The notes beneath the pieces were generated by a model. The model did not search any database. It had not been told where the DNA came from and saw only the letters and a list, made by a program, of their open reading frames with translations. The position numbers were made by a program, and so were the translations under genes. A DNA stretch of 53,263 nucleotides from Flavobacteriales bacterium (GTDB taxonomy: Bacteria; Bacteroidota; Bacteroidia; Flavobacteriales_F; PHOS-HE28), in NCBI GenBank assembly GCA_016787995.1, contig JAEUTB010000205.1, positions 1 through 53,263 of the forward strand, given 5' to 3'. This document shows positions 8,352 through 16,783 of the stretch, in pieces (within the stretch, counting starts at the first letter, position 1; every line of letters starts with the position of its first letter).

Positions 8352-8711
8352 ATGAGCACATTGCCCACCTCGTTCCACCTCTCCATCACCGGACTTCGCG
8401 TGAAGCCCGGAATCATGAACCGCCTGCGCTTTCAGTACCACGCGGTGCGCTCGTTCATGCAGGCCCAGAAAGCGGATGGCGTGCTCCATGTGGCCGCGAA
8501 ACGCGTTCATGGTGTGGAGCATACCGTCACCGCCTGGCGTGATCGTGAGGCCATGCTGGAGTTCATGCGCAGCGGACCGCACTTGGAAGCGATGAAGGCC
8601 TTTCACCGGATCGCTGAGGGAAGCACGTTGAGCGAGCAGGCTGATCGGATCCCGGAATGGCCTGAAGTACATCGCCGTTGGAAGGAGCGTGGTGTACGGT
8701 ATGTTCGGTGA
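8352..8711 (+). CDS. small DUF3291/ABM-like protein
   Basis: A protein of 119 residues with the layout of a dimeric alpha/beta-barrel (antibiotic-biosynthesis-monooxygenase or DUF3291-like) protein. It has an N-terminal strand-helix unit (SFHLSITGLRVKPG), a central strand after an alanine-rich helix, and the pattern TVTAWRDREAMLEFMRSGPH followed by a helix. Family members bind or oxidise small hydrophobic molecules or heme; this one has no diagnostic catalytic residue, so its role is open. It follows the SDR gene by 16 bases, which suggests a shared transcript. The start ATG is preceded by the weak purine stretch aaggaa. Confidence 0.55.
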   Translation: MSTLPTSFHLSITGLRVKPGIMNRLRFQYHAVRSFMQAQKADGVLHVAAKRVHGVEHTVTAWRDREAMLEFMRSGPHLEAMKAFHRIAEGSTLSEQADRIPEWPEVHRRWKERGVRYVR

Positions 8712-8848
8712 GGACGTTTGACCGGTCGTGGACTTGGGATCGGGCTTATGGGTCCCTACCTTGGGATGACTTTTTGCGAATGCAGGTTGTGACCCCTAGG
8801 CACATCCTTCGTCGAAAGAACCAAGACCAAAATCAAACACCAAAGTCC

Positions 8849-9274
8849 ATGCTCGATCAACTCCTCTCCAGCCTCCAAAGCCAGGCCGTTCCCCAACTCA
8901 TCAGCAAGTTCGGGTTGAACGAGCAACAGGCCGGTGGCTCCATCAATGCGGCTGCCGATAGCGTGAAAGAAGCCCTGGGTGGCAGCGATGGCTTCGGTCT
9001 AGATGACGCCCTCAGCCTCTTCAGCAGCGCGAAGAACTCGGCCGGTGCCGATGGCCTGTTGAACAACATCGGAGGTCTGCTCCAGAACAAGCTCACCGGT
9101 CAAGTGGGCCTGGATGCCGGTAAGGCTAGTGGCGTGGCAGCCCTGTTGCTCCCGATGCTCACCGACCTGGTCTCCAAACACGTGGGCGGGGATGCCAAGA
9201 ACCTGCAGTCCCTGCTCGGCGGAGGTGGATTGGCGGGGATGGCGAAAGGCCTGCTCGGCAACCTCTTCAAGTAG
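8849..9274 (+). CDS. DUF937-type small protein
   Basis: A protein of 141 residues, low in aromatics and rich in Leu, Gly, Ala and Ser. It begins MLDQLLSSLQSQAVPQLISK, which together with the following helix and the Gly-rich C-terminus (LLGGGGLAGMAKGLLGNLFK) resembles the DUF937 family. No catalytic motif is present; related proteins are small helical proteins without a clear function. The frame is open upstream to 8678, but that extension overlaps the preceding gene and looks non-coding. The ATG at 8849 gives the family's usual N-terminus. Confidence 0.65.
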   Translation: MLDQLLSSLQSQAVPQLISKFGLNEQQAGGSINAAADSVKEALGGSDGFGLDDALSLFSSAKNSAGADGLLNNIGGLLQNKLTGQVGLDAGKASGVAALLLPMLTDLVSKHVGGDAKNLQSLLGGGGLAGMAKGLLGNLFK

Positions 9275-9390
9275 ATCACACGTTCGCTCCGGACGTTGCG
9301 GCCGTCTTGTTCAGCGTGAACAGGGCGGCCATTCCTTTTGTTATGCTTCCGACCTACCTTGGTCGAACACTTCGCGAAAAACTCTCCACG

Positions 9391-10479
9391 ATGAAGTCCG
9401 TCCCGCTGTTCACCGGTGTATCGCTGCTCCTCCTGCTCACCGCCTGCAATGTGAACAAGGTGGTCGAGAAGCGGAACCTGAGATCGTTCGAAGAGAGTGG
9501 CATGGTGCAGCGCACCTTTATCGATGCTGCTGGTCCACACTTCACGTGGGTGAGCAAAGACCTTGGTTCCGGCGCCAAACCGAAGTTGATGTTGGTGCAT
9601 GGCATCACCAGCAGCAGCACCATGTGGGCAGGGAATCTCGCCGGTCTTTCGGAGCGTTTCGACCTGATCGTACCTGACTTGATCGGACACGGTAAGACCA
9701 CTGCGCAATGGAGCGGTTCCAGCGTGGACGTGCAAGTCGCGCACCTGGCCTTGCTGCTGGATAGTCTGGGTGTGAAGGAGCCCGTGTACGTGGTGGGCAA
9801 TTCTTACGGCGGTGCCATCAGTGCGAACTTCGCCGAACAACACCCGCATCGCACACGGGCCTTGGTCATTTACGATGGGCCTGCGAGCGATTACACCAGT
9901 GCCATCGCCGATAGTGTGGCACGCAGTCGAGGCGCAACGGACATCGCCGATCTGTTCACTCCGGAGAACCCCGATGAGATGTACCGCCTCATGGCCACCA
10001 GCCTCTACGAGCCTCCCAAGGTGCCCGGGTTCGCTCGAAAGCAGTTGTTCAAGAAGTTCTCCGCCCATCAGTCCACCTATCTGGGTCTGTTGCAGGACCT
10101 GTTGAAGAACGAACAGCGCTATGCACAGAAGCACTATTTGTGGACCATGCCGGTCTACGTGCTGTGGGGTGAAGGGGACAAGCTCATCCCATTATCGGTG
10201 GGTCGTGGTATCGCGACGCGCAATGATCTGCCAGCTGACCATTTGATCATCATTCCGAAAGCCGGGCATGCTGCCAGCGTGGAACAGAAGGAGGTCTTCG
10301 AAGGGCACCTGAACAGGATCTTGAAGGATCCGCCTTGTACGGACGAGAAGCGGAGGACCGATGGCCCCTGCACCATGGAGTACGATCCCTACTGCGGCTG
10401 CGATGGCAAGACCTACCCGAATCGCTGCGGGGCTTGGCGTGCTGGTGTGCAGTTGGTATCGCGGGGGGAGTGCCAATAG
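9391..10479 (+). CDS. alpha/beta-hydrolase lipoprotein with C-terminal Kazal domain
   Basis: A protein of 362 residues starting with a lipoprotein signal whose lipobox is LLTAC, so the mature protein should be lipid-anchored outside the cytoplasm. The middle is an alpha/beta-hydrolase: an oxyanion strand in LMLVHGITSSS, nucleophile elbow GNSYGG, an aspartate in LWGEGDKLI and the catalytic histidine in KAGHAA. After about residue 315 comes a separate Cys-rich module with six cysteines ending in GEC and containing CGCDGKTYPNRC. This is the Kazal-type serine-protease-inhibitor signature. The combination of an exported hydrolase and a protease-inhibitor domain is unusual. I chose the ATG at 9391 for the lipoprotein signal; the frame extends to a TTG at 9307. 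It has no obvious operon partner. Confidence 0.85.
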   Translation: MKSVPLFTGVSLLLLLTACNVNKVVEKRNLRSFEESGMVQRTFIDAAGPHFTWVSKDLGSGAKPKLMLVHGITSSSTMWAGNLAGLSERFDLIVPDLIGHGKTTAQWSGSSVDVQVAHLALLLDSLGVKEPVYVVGNSYGGAISANFAEQHPHRTRALVIYDGPASDYTSAIADSVARSRGATDIADLFTPENPDEMYRLMATSLYEPPKVPGFARKQLFKKFSAHQSTYLGLLQDLLKNEQRYAQKHYLWTMPVYVLWGEGDKLIPLSVGRGIATRNDLPADHLIIIPKAGHAASVEQKEVFEGHLNRILKDPPCTDEKRRTDGPCTMEYDPYCGCDGKTYPNRCGAWRAGVQLVSRGECQ

Positions 10480-10702
10480 CGGGGTTTCCCAACGATCGAT
10501 CGTTCATAGGGTCTATCGGCGCTTTCCTGCGGACGTGGGTGGGAACGACCTGTTTGTCGGGCGTTCCAGGGTGATCATCTATTCGATGTAACTGCGTGTG
10601 TGTGTCATCCGTTCTTTGCGGCGAGGAAGTGCGGTTCGGCCGGAACCCCGGACACGCTTCTTCGGTCTACGTTGTTCGGCATCCACCTCCATAAACCTGC
10701 AC

Positions 10703-11185
10703 ATGGAAAGGAAGAACCTGTTACCTCCGGCGTTGCTGGAACAGTTGCGCCGACACCTCTATGAGGTGAACTTCATCTACCGTCGCCTACCCGCCGTGCT
10801 GGAGCGTGCGGTGATCGCCACGCGCACCCAAAGCTGGGGCGCCTTCTTCCGCGACCAAGTGGCCAGCGCAAGGGATCAGCGCGCTGAGCTGGAACGCTTC
10901 GTGGAGGGTTGGGGCCAGCGACTGCGACCGTGCGCCTGCTCCGAAGTGGATGAACTTCTGAACGAGATCCATCATGCGCTGGCCGCGCGCCACGAAGAAG
11001 CACGCATGGAGGATCGCGTGCACGAAGTTTTCCTGCTGTTGCGGAAAGTGGTGCTGTCCCGGTTGGAAGAGGGGGTTGACCTCGCCCGCAAGTTGGGCGA
11101 TGGCGAACTCGCTTCGCGCTTGGAGTCCCTTTTCATGCAGGAAAGCGACCGCCAGCGCACCATGCCCGAGATGAAGACCGTCTGA
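10703..11185 (+). CDS. DUF892-like ferritin-fold protein
   Basis: A fully helical protein of 160 residues that resembles the DUF892 (YciF-like) ferritin fold, known from stress-associated proteins with four-helix bundles. The N-terminal pattern LLEQLRRHLYEVNFIYRRLPAVLERAV is followed by SWGAFFRDQVASARDQRAELE, matching the first two helices of that family. Acidic and histidine residues that could bind metal are present (EIHHAL, RHEEARMED). It is somewhat divergent, so the family assignment is moderate. The frame is open upstream to 10598 with no signal or homology; the ATG at 10703 gives the normal N-terminus. The 220 bases upstream contain nothing recognisable. Confidence 0.6.
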   Translation: MERKNLLPPALLEQLRRHLYEVNFIYRRLPAVLERAVIATRTQSWGAFFRDQVASARDQRAELERFVEGWGQRLRPCACSEVDELLNEIHHALAARHEEARMEDRVHEVFLLLRKVVLSRLEEGVDLARKLGDGELASRLESLFMQESDRQRTMPEMKTV

Positions 11186-11247
11186 ACGGTCCTATTCGAC
11201 GTGACCGTATCGATGGTCGCGCGGTCGTGATCGATGCTTGATCGCGT

Positions 11248-11976
11248 TCAATCCGCCTTGGCGCCCATCACCACGCGGTAACGGCAACGCGTATCGGTGA
11301 TGATGGCATCTGTACCACTGGTACGAGCCTCTCGCATGGGCATCAGTTCGGTCCACTCCAGGTCCTTCCGGGTCGGGTTCGCTGGCAGAGGGAGGTCTGC
11401 CGCCAACCAGGTGTGGTCTTCGATGTAGAAACTCATCGTTCGCAGATACGAACGACTACTCAGCGCCGCATGGGCGGTCACGATGAAGGTGCCATTCGCT
11501 TCGTGGTAGTTGGCCGTATCGATCGTCGCGTACTGGTTGTCCTTTGGACCGGCATAGAGGCTCATGCGGATCTTGTCCTTCGCGCGTGACTCCGGGGTGA
11601 TCAGGTGCGATGGTACGTGGACTTCTACTTCGAGCGAGAGTTCGTGTCCCTCCATCAGTGGAGGCCGAATGATGGTGAGCAGGCTAAGGCCCGCTACGCT
11701 GAAAAGTGCGACCATGGCAAGACCGATGGACAGACCGGCCGCTTTCCAGAAATGCGCCCATTCCACTGCGTGCACCAGCTTGGTACCTAACAGTCCGAGG
11801 AGCACACCGCCGATGAGACCGGCCGGGATCAGAACGAAGCCGATGAGCATACCGCGAGCACCTTCGAAGTCGCTAACCCCATGAGCTTTGGTGACACGAT
11901 CGGCGACGGGAGCCGTGATGACAGCCGTGATGATACCGGTGAGCAGTGCTACGGTGATGGCGATCTTCCAGGACAT
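11248..11976 (-). CDS. unknown membrane protein with extracytoplasmic beta-rich domain
   Basis: A protein of 242 residues that I do not recognise. It has three hydrophobic segments (about 5-21, 40-62 and 76-102), and the C-terminal 130 residues are soluble, beta-rich and probably extracytoplasmic (LSLEVEVHVPSHL; TFIVTAHAAL; MSFYIEDHTWLAADL). The start MSWKIAI places a hydrophobic helix immediately after the Met; a longer start at 12012 would add 12 residues without support. It is divergent from the MFS transporter and 3' to the ferritin-like gene. Confidence 0.7.
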   Translation of the reverse strand: MSWKIAITVALLTGIITAVITAPVADRVTKAHGVSDFEGARGMLIGFVLIPAGLIGGVLLGLLGTKLVHAVEWAHFWKAAGLSIGLAMVALFSVAGLSLLTIIRPPLMEGHELSLEVEVHVPSHLITPESRAKDKIRMSLYAGPKDNQYATIDTANYHEANGTFIVTAHAALSSRSYLRTMSFYIEDHTWLAADLPLPANPTRKDLEWTELMPMREARTSGTDAIITDTRCRYRVVMGAKAD

Positions 11977-12089
11977 GGTGACACAGTGGTACTGATGATC
12001 TATGCCATGCAAAGGTGCGAAGACCGGCCGGCAGAACGCTGGTGATCGCGACAGTGAATTCGATCATGGCACCGGATGTAGATGGCGGC

Positions 12090-13367
12090 ATGGATCCAAG
12101 GAGATCGTGTTCCGTATGGGCGGCGCGCCTTACGTTCGCATCCGTGCTGGCCAACGCCTTCCGTTTCTACATCAGTTCCTTTTCGGGCTTCAGCCGCGAG
12201 GTGTGGCTGCTCACGCTGGTCACCTTCATCAACCGCGCGGGTACCATGGTGGTCCCGTTCATGTCGTTGTACCTCACCAAGGACATGGGCCTTTCCTTGG
12301 AGCAGGTGGGTTGGGTGATGAGCAGCTTCGGCGCTGGCTCGGTGCTGGGCTCGTGGCTGGGTGGAAAGCTCAGCGACAAGCTCGGTTTCTACGATGTGAT
12401 GATCGCGGCCTTGCTGACGTCGGGTCTGGCGTTCATCGCGCTCCAGTTCGTGGAAGGCTTCATCCCGTTCTGCGTGGCCATCTTCCTCCTCCTGGTGCTT
12501 TCCGATGCGTACCGCCCGGCGATGTTCGTCGCCATAAGGAGTTACGCGCGCCCTGAGGATCGTACACGTGCCGTTACCTTGATCCGGTTGGCCATCAACC
12601 TAGGCTTCAGTCTGGGGCCTGCATTCGGCGGGGTCATCATCGCGGGATGGGGGTACACCGGGTTGTTCTGGGTGGATGGTCTTACGTGCATCGGTGCCAT
12701 GGCCCTGATGTGGTATGGCATCCCGAGGAAGCGGGCGCAAGCGGACAACACCAACGATCGGTCCACGTTGAAGGCATCACCCTGGTCCGATCGACCCTAC
12801 CTGTTCTTCCTACTCGCCGTGTCGTTGATCAGCATCCCCTTCCTCCAGTATTTCAGTACGGTACCTCTGTTCTACAGCGAAGTCCACCGCCTGAGTGAAA
12901 CGTACATCGGATTGCTGCTCGCGAGTAACGGCTTGCTGATCTTCCTGCTCGAGATGCCGCTGGTGAAGTACTGCGAACAGAGGCGCTTCGGATTGCATGG
13001 GATCCTCACGTTCAGCGTGGTGCTGTTCGCCCTCAGCTTCGGGGTACTGAACATCTTTCCCAATGTGCCATTCCTGTGGGTGGGCATGTTCCTGATGACG
13101 GTAGGGGAGATGTTGAACTTCCCTTTCATGAACCGCTTCGCGAACCAACGCGCGGACCGTGGTCAAGCGGGGGCATACATGGCCCTTTACACCATCGCTT
13201 GGAGCGTGGCGCATATCGTAGGTCATACACTGGGCTTGAACCTCGTGGAACGCTTCGGCTTCACGAACACATGGTACTTCTTCATCGCTGTATTGCTCGG
13301 ATGCCTTGTCCTCCTGGTCGGCGTGGATCGTATGGTGAAGGGGGAAGAGCAGCGAGCGCGGCCGTAG
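12090..13367 (+). CDS. major facilitator superfamily transporter
   Basis: A twelve-helix MFS permease. The conserved core begins FRFYISSFSGFSREVWLL, followed by INRAGTMVVPFMSLYLTKDMG, the loop-2-3 motif GGKLSDKLGFYDVM and a long central loop near the middle. The substrate is unknown; the family includes multidrug and small-molecule efflux proteins. The start is uncertain. The frame is open from a GTG at 12015, ATGs occur at 12066 and 12090, and by comparison with family members a GTG at 12144 would fit best; I give the ATG at 12090. The thioesterase gene follows 11 bases after the stop and a GNAT gene after that, so the three are probably one operon. Confidence 0.88.
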   Translation: MDPRRSCSVWAARLTFASVLANAFRFYISSFSGFSREVWLLTLVTFINRAGTMVVPFMSLYLTKDMGLSLEQVGWVMSSFGAGSVLGSWLGGKLSDKLGFYDVMIAALLTSGLAFIALQFVEGFIPFCVAIFLLLVLSDAYRPAMFVAIRSYARPEDRTRAVTLIRLAINLGFSLGPAFGGVIIAGWGYTGLFWVDGLTCIGAMALMWYGIPRKRAQADNTNDRSTLKASPWSDRPYLFFLLAVSLISIPFLQYFSTVPLFYSEVHRLSETYIGLLLASNGLLIFLLEMPLVKYCEQRRFGLHGILTFSVVLFALSFGVLNIFPNVPFLWVGMFLMTVGEMLNFPFMNRFANQRADRGQAGAYMALYTIAWSVAHIVGHTLGLNLVERFGFTNTWYFFIAVLLGCLVLLVGVDRMVKGEEQRARP

Positions 13368-13378
13368 CTTGCAGCCCG

Positions 13379-13825
13379 ATGACCACTACGAACACCATCT
13401 TCAAACGACCAGTGGTCTTGCGCTGGTCCGACATCGATGCGAATTTCCACCTCCGGCATTCCGTCTTCTATGATCTGGGTGCGGCACAGCGTACCGACCT
13501 GCTGGCCTCCTTGGGGATCGGCATGCGTGATATGCAGAAGGGTGGCTACGGGCCTGTCTTGTTCCGCGAAGAGTGCCGCTTCCTGCGGGAGATCCGGATC
13601 GAGGATGCCATTGAGGTGGAGACCTCCATCGCTCACCTGAGCCGGGACTTCCGGAAGTTCGGCTTCGAGCAGCGCTTCATGCGTGGAGAAGAGCTGTGTG
13701 CCATCTTGCGCGTGGAAGGGGCCTGGTTCGATGCCCGCGCACGCAAGGTCGCAGCGCCGCCGCCCATGGTGATCGAGGCCATTCAACACGTGGCGCATAC
13801 ACAGGATTTCAACTGGCTGGACTGA
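13379..13825 (+). CDS. acyl-CoA thioesterase, hotdog fold
   Basis: A protein of 148 residues of the 4-hydroxybenzoyl-CoA thioesterase/YbgC type, which hydrolyses acyl-CoA in the cytoplasm. The signature is WSDIDANFHLRHSVFYDLGA, where the Asp in the D-x-N-x-H pattern is the usual catalytic acid. It is followed by the long hotdog helix and the strand pattern DAIEVETSIAHLSR. The ATG at 13379 lies 11 bases after the MFS stop; the overlapping upstream extension is non-coding. The stop at 13825 is four bases before the next gene's start, indicating co-transcription with the GNAT gene. Confidence 0.85.
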   Translation: MTTTNTIFKRPVVLRWSDIDANFHLRHSVFYDLGAAQRTDLLASLGIGMRDMQKGGYGPVLFREECRFLREIRIEDAIEVETSIAHLSRDFRKFGFEQRFMRGEELCAILRVEGAWFDARARKVAAPPPMVIEAIQHVAHTQDFNWLD

Positions 13826-13829
13826 TCGG

Positions 13830-14405
13830 ATGCTGACCCTTGACCTTTCGATATTCCCGAACCTTCACACCGATCGCCTCGTCTTGCGCGAATTGGTGAA
13901 AGAGGACGCGTTGGCCTTGCATCGCATGCGCTCCGATGAGCGTGTGATGCGGCATATACCTCGCGACCTGGAGCAGGCTGTTGAAGAGAGCGAGCGCTTG
14001 ATCGCGACGATCGCGGAAGGCCGTGCAGCGAATAACAGCCTGACGTGGGGTATCACCATGAAGGATGGTGGTGGATTGGTCGGTACCATAGGCTATTACC
14101 GGTTGCAGTTGGAACATCATCGCGGTGAGATCGGCTATCTCCTTCACCCTGATCACTGGGGTAAAGGGTTCGCCAGCGAAGCCATGGCGGCCGCGCTGGA
14201 CCATGGTTTCCAAGCGTTCCGGTTCCACAGCATCGAGGCGGTGACCGATCCAGAGAACCATGCTTCCAACAAGCTATTGGAGCGGTCCGGATTCACCCTG
14301 GAGGCGCACTTCCGCGAGAACTACCTCCGGAACGGGAAGTTCCTTGACAGCCTGGTATGGTCCAAGCTGACACCACGCTCAGCCAAAGAGCCTTATAGCA
14401 TTTAG
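13830..14405 (+). CDS. GNAT acetyltransferase, RimJ/RimL type
   Basis: A protein of 191 residues with the layout of ribosomal-protein-type N-acetyltransferases, which transfer an acetyl group from acetyl-CoA to an amino group. The early motif LHTDRLVLRELVKEDA, the central strands GEIGYLLHPDHWGKGFASEAM (the acetyl-CoA P-loop is WGKGFASEA) and the end ASNKLLERSGFTLEAHF are all typical. The target may be a protein or a small amine; it cannot be told from sequence. It lies four bases after the thioesterase stop in what looks like one operon. Confidence 0.88.
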   Translation: MLTLDLSIFPNLHTDRLVLRELVKEDALALHRMRSDERVMRHIPRDLEQAVEESERLIATIAEGRAANNSLTWGITMKDGGGLVGTIGYYRLQLEHHRGEIGYLLHPDHWGKGFASEAMAAALDHGFQAFRFHSIEAVTDPENHASNKLLERSGFTLEAHFRENYLRNGKFLDSLVWSKLTPRSAKEPYSI

Positions 14406-14415
14406 TCGTGGAACC

Positions 14416-14811
14416 ATGAAGACCTACAAGATACCCGAGAACTACTGGCAAGTCGTTTCGGATGAGGGAGTTTGGGAAGATGATACCTGCCATCCGTTTC
14501 TTGTGTCCATAATGGAGATCGAGGTTAAAGGTCACGCGTGCACGAGTTACCAACTTGAATTTCCCTTTGATGGGTATTTGGGAGATATAAGTGACCGGTT
14601 GGAGAAGCAAGGAATTGAACTAGATGGAGACGGCTGGGAATCCCTTCTGCGAAAACTGGTGAAGTCGAAGGATCCTACTCTCGAAAAGAACCTGCGCGGT
14701 GATTCCGAGACCGAAACATGCGTTATCTGGACAGATAACAAGAGTGATTTCGAATCGTTCATGGAAATACTATTTGAATTCATCGCTGGTCCTGAGAAAT
14801 TGAAACGTTAA
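14416..14811 (+). CDS. possible Imm51-like orphan immunity protein
   Basis: A protein of 131 residues, AT-rich compared with its neighbours and 10 bases after the GNAT stop. The C-terminal half has the pattern GDGWESLLRKLVKSKDPTLE, then DSETETCVIW, then a helix. This resembles the Imm51 family of small immunity proteins (usual pattern WxxL, then an acidic DxEAxxFC segment). The N-terminal half (YWQVVSDEGVWEDD) is also compatible. The match is by eye and not certain. No polymorphic toxin is present nearby, so if correct this is an orphan immunity gene. The lower GC suggests recent arrival. Alternatively it is an uncharacterised conserved protein. Confidence 0.5.
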   Translation: MKTYKIPENYWQVVSDEGVWEDDTCHPFLVSIMEIEVKGHACTSYQLEFPFDGYLGDISDRLEKQGIELDGDGWESLLRKLVKSKDPTLEKNLRGDSETETCVIWTDNKSDFESFMEILFEFIAGPEKLKR

Positions 14812-15092
14812 GAGGAGAAGAGCACCTGCACTAATAGCACCTGAAAGCCAGCAGGTCCTCATTTCTTCGACCGAAAGTGATGGGTCTAACTTGAAAGATC
14901 GGAGCTACGTGGCTGGTATGTGGTTACCTGCTGGCGATCAGCCGCAAAACGACTGGGGTCTCTTGCAGAATGACCTCCGTGACTGTTTTTCGTTCAGGCG
15001 AACCTGAAGAATTGGCGCGTAGCGGTGGATATGTGACTTTCTTTCAGCGAAGTATGTGTGAGAATGTGGCAGAAGGGTCCCCGTGAAGGGAT

Positions 15093-15395
15093 CTATGCAG
15101 GACTTAATCGGCTGATGATCGCTTCGATCTCATCCTTCAGCCGTTCACACGCTCGGATCGTATCGCCGAGCAGCTCGGGGCGCGGCGTCATCGTGTTCTC
15201 GCGCACAGCATCCACGGCGGCCGGCAATCCTTCACACCGGCTATCAAGGCCCAGCCCGTGGTCCAGTTGCTGGTCGATCTCGGCGATCAATCCACTATCC
15301 ACCTGACCATGGCGCAGTTCGGTCTGCAGCATGAGCACGGTTCGCCGCAAGGTGCGGAGCTGGCGGGCCAGTTCGATGTCGGTCATGGAGGTCAT
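15093..15395 (-). CDS. small helical protein, unknown
   Basis: A reading frame of 100 residues with a strongly helical, amphipathic N-terminus (IELARQLRTLRRTVLMLQTELRH in two short heptad-like stretches) and a second helix near the C-terminus (ACERLKDEIEAIISRL). It may form a coiled coil. No family recognised. The base composition equals the neighbourhood. The opposite-strand frame (15258-15491) is less protein-like. There is a second in-frame ATG at 15384-15386. The 280 bases between 14812 and 15092 show nothing recognisable. Confidence 0.5.
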   Translation of the reverse strand: MTSMTDIELARQLRTLRRTVLMLQTELRHGQVDSGLIAEIDQQLDHGLGLDSRCEGLPAAVDAVRENTMTPRPELLGDTIRACERLKDEIEAIISRLSPA

Positions 15396-15504
15396 CGGGG
15401 TCCAGTGGGTGGATCGGCCACGAAGATGGGGAATGAGCGACTTTCCGTGCGGAAGACCTCATTGATCGAGGAGAACATTCTACGGCGCTGATTGTTCCTG
15501 ATGC

Positions 15505-16191
15505 ATGTCCGCCATCCTCATCATCGGTGCATCACGTGGTATCGGTCACGCCTTGGCACAACGGCTTCTCCGCGATGGACGTTCAATCATCACCATGGGC
15601 CGCACCGATCCAGGCCTACAAGGATCCGGGGCACACATCATGCATGACATGGCCGGTCCTGACTTCCCGCTTGCGGAGCTACCCGACGAGCTGGGCGGTC
15701 TGGTCTACTGTCCAGGCAGCATCGACCTCAAACCGTTGCGCAGTACACGGGTCGAAGACCTTCGAGCGGCGTTCGAGATCAACGCGGTAGGTGCCTTTCG
15801 TGCGGTGCAAGCCTGCGCGGATCGGTTGAAGAAGGTCCCAGGCAGTGGAGTCGTCCTGTTCAGTACCGTGGCCGTGCAGCGTGGCATGGCTTTCCATAGC
15901 GGTGTGGCTGCGGCCAAAGGTGCGGTGGAAGGCATGGCTCGTGCGCTGGCGGCAGAACTGGCGCCCACCGTGCGCGTGAACTGTATCGCACCAAGTCTAA
16001 CGCGTACCTCCCTTGCCGAGAAACTGTTGGCCACGCTGGAGCGCGAGAAGGCCAGTGCCGATCGGCATCCGATGAAACGGGTGGGGGAGGCCGATGACAT
16101 CGCCGCCATGGCTGCATTCCTGCTGAGTTCGGAAGCGAGCTGGATAACCGGCCAGGTCTTCGGTGTTGATGGGGGCATGAGTGCGATATGA
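15505..16191 (+). CDS. atypical SDR, first gene of the photolyase operon
   Basis: An SDR-fold protein of 228 residues. The nucleotide-binding motif GASRGIG (8-14) and the C-terminal SDR block (SWITGQVFGVDGGMSAI) are normal. The active site is not: the usual NNAG is YCPGS, the serine position carries FST (S120/T121), and the invariant tyrosine of YxxxK is a valine (V134; VAAAK with K138 kept). It is therefore unlikely to act as a classical dehydrogenase. It heads a tightly packed set of five genes for light-dependent DNA repair; its stop (16189-16191) lies one base before the next start. SDR genes are found beside photolyase genes in other bacteria, so a role linked to flavin or pterin cofactors is possible but unproven. 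Confidence 0.88.
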   Translation: MSAILIIGASRGIGHALAQRLLRDGRSIITMGRTDPGLQGSGAHIMHDMAGPDFPLAELPDELGGLVYCPGSIDLKPLRSTRVEDLRAAFEINAVGAFRAVQACADRLKKVPGSGVVLFSTVAVQRGMAFHSGVAAAKGAVEGMARALAAELAPTVRVNCIAPSLTRTSLAEKLLATLEREKASADRHPMKRVGEADDIAAMAAFLLSSEASWITGQVFGVDGGMSAI

Positions 16192-16192
16192 C

Positions 16193-16780
16193 ATGGCGAA
16201 TACGGAGCGGATCACGCATGTAGGTATCGACTTCGGGGCACGCAATGCGGGTACCACGGTGGTCTGTCATCAACGGAATGGCATCTTCCACTTCCAGCGT
16301 AGTGCGAAGGATGCCGATGGGGATGCTTGGCTGGAGACCACCATCGCGGCATTGCGTCCTGGAACGATCTACATCGATGCACCATTGAGTCTTCCCGGTG
16401 TCTACCAAGGGCGCGGAGACGATTACTTCTTCCGAGCGGCCGACCATCAGGCGCGTGGGATGAGTCCGATGTTCCTGGGTGGACTCACGGCGCGGGCCAT
16501 GCGGCTGGCGGCGCAATGGCGGAAACAAGGCATCACGGTGCATGAAGCCTACCCGGCCGCGCTGATCAGGCACGCGTGGGAGAGCCTCGATGTGGAACCG
16601 CGCAGGGCGATCCCGCGGAGCAAATTGAGGATAATGGCCGGCATGGTCGCGGTGCCAACACCCGAAACGCATGACCGGCACGAGGCGGACGCTTGGCTGT
16701 GCTGGGTGATCGGTCATCGCCACCAGCGCGGGGAGTCCATCATCCACGGTAATGCGGAAGAGGGTGTGATCCTGGCTTGA
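16193..16780 (+). CDS. DUF429-like RNase H-fold protein
   Basis: A protein of 195 residues resembling DUF429, an RNase H-like fold of unknown function. The first strand carries THVGIDFGARNAGTTVV, the second acidic site is YIDAPLSLPG, and the final acidic patch is DRHEADAWLCW. The three Asp positions match the usual DxG/D-A-P/D-A triad. The ATG at 16193 follows the SDR stop by one base, and the stop lies three bases before the DUF2256 gene. The tight packing places it in the photolyase operon. Whether it is a nuclease, and on what substrate, is not shown by the sequence. Confidence 0.75.
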   Translation: MANTERITHVGIDFGARNAGTTVVCHQRNGIFHFQRSAKDADGDAWLETTIAALRPGTIYIDAPLSLPGVYQGRGDDYFFRAADHQARGMSPMFLGGLTARAMRLAAQWRKQGITVHEAYPAALIRHAWESLDVEPRRAIPRSKLRIMAGMVAVPTPETHDRHEADAWLCWVIGHRHQRGESIIHGNAEEGVILA

Positions 16781-16783
16781 TCG

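Noticed and set aside
15258-15491. Plus-strand frame opposite the small helical protein
   Set aside because: Less protein-like than the antisense frame; rich in His/Gln/Gly from reading the complementary strand.
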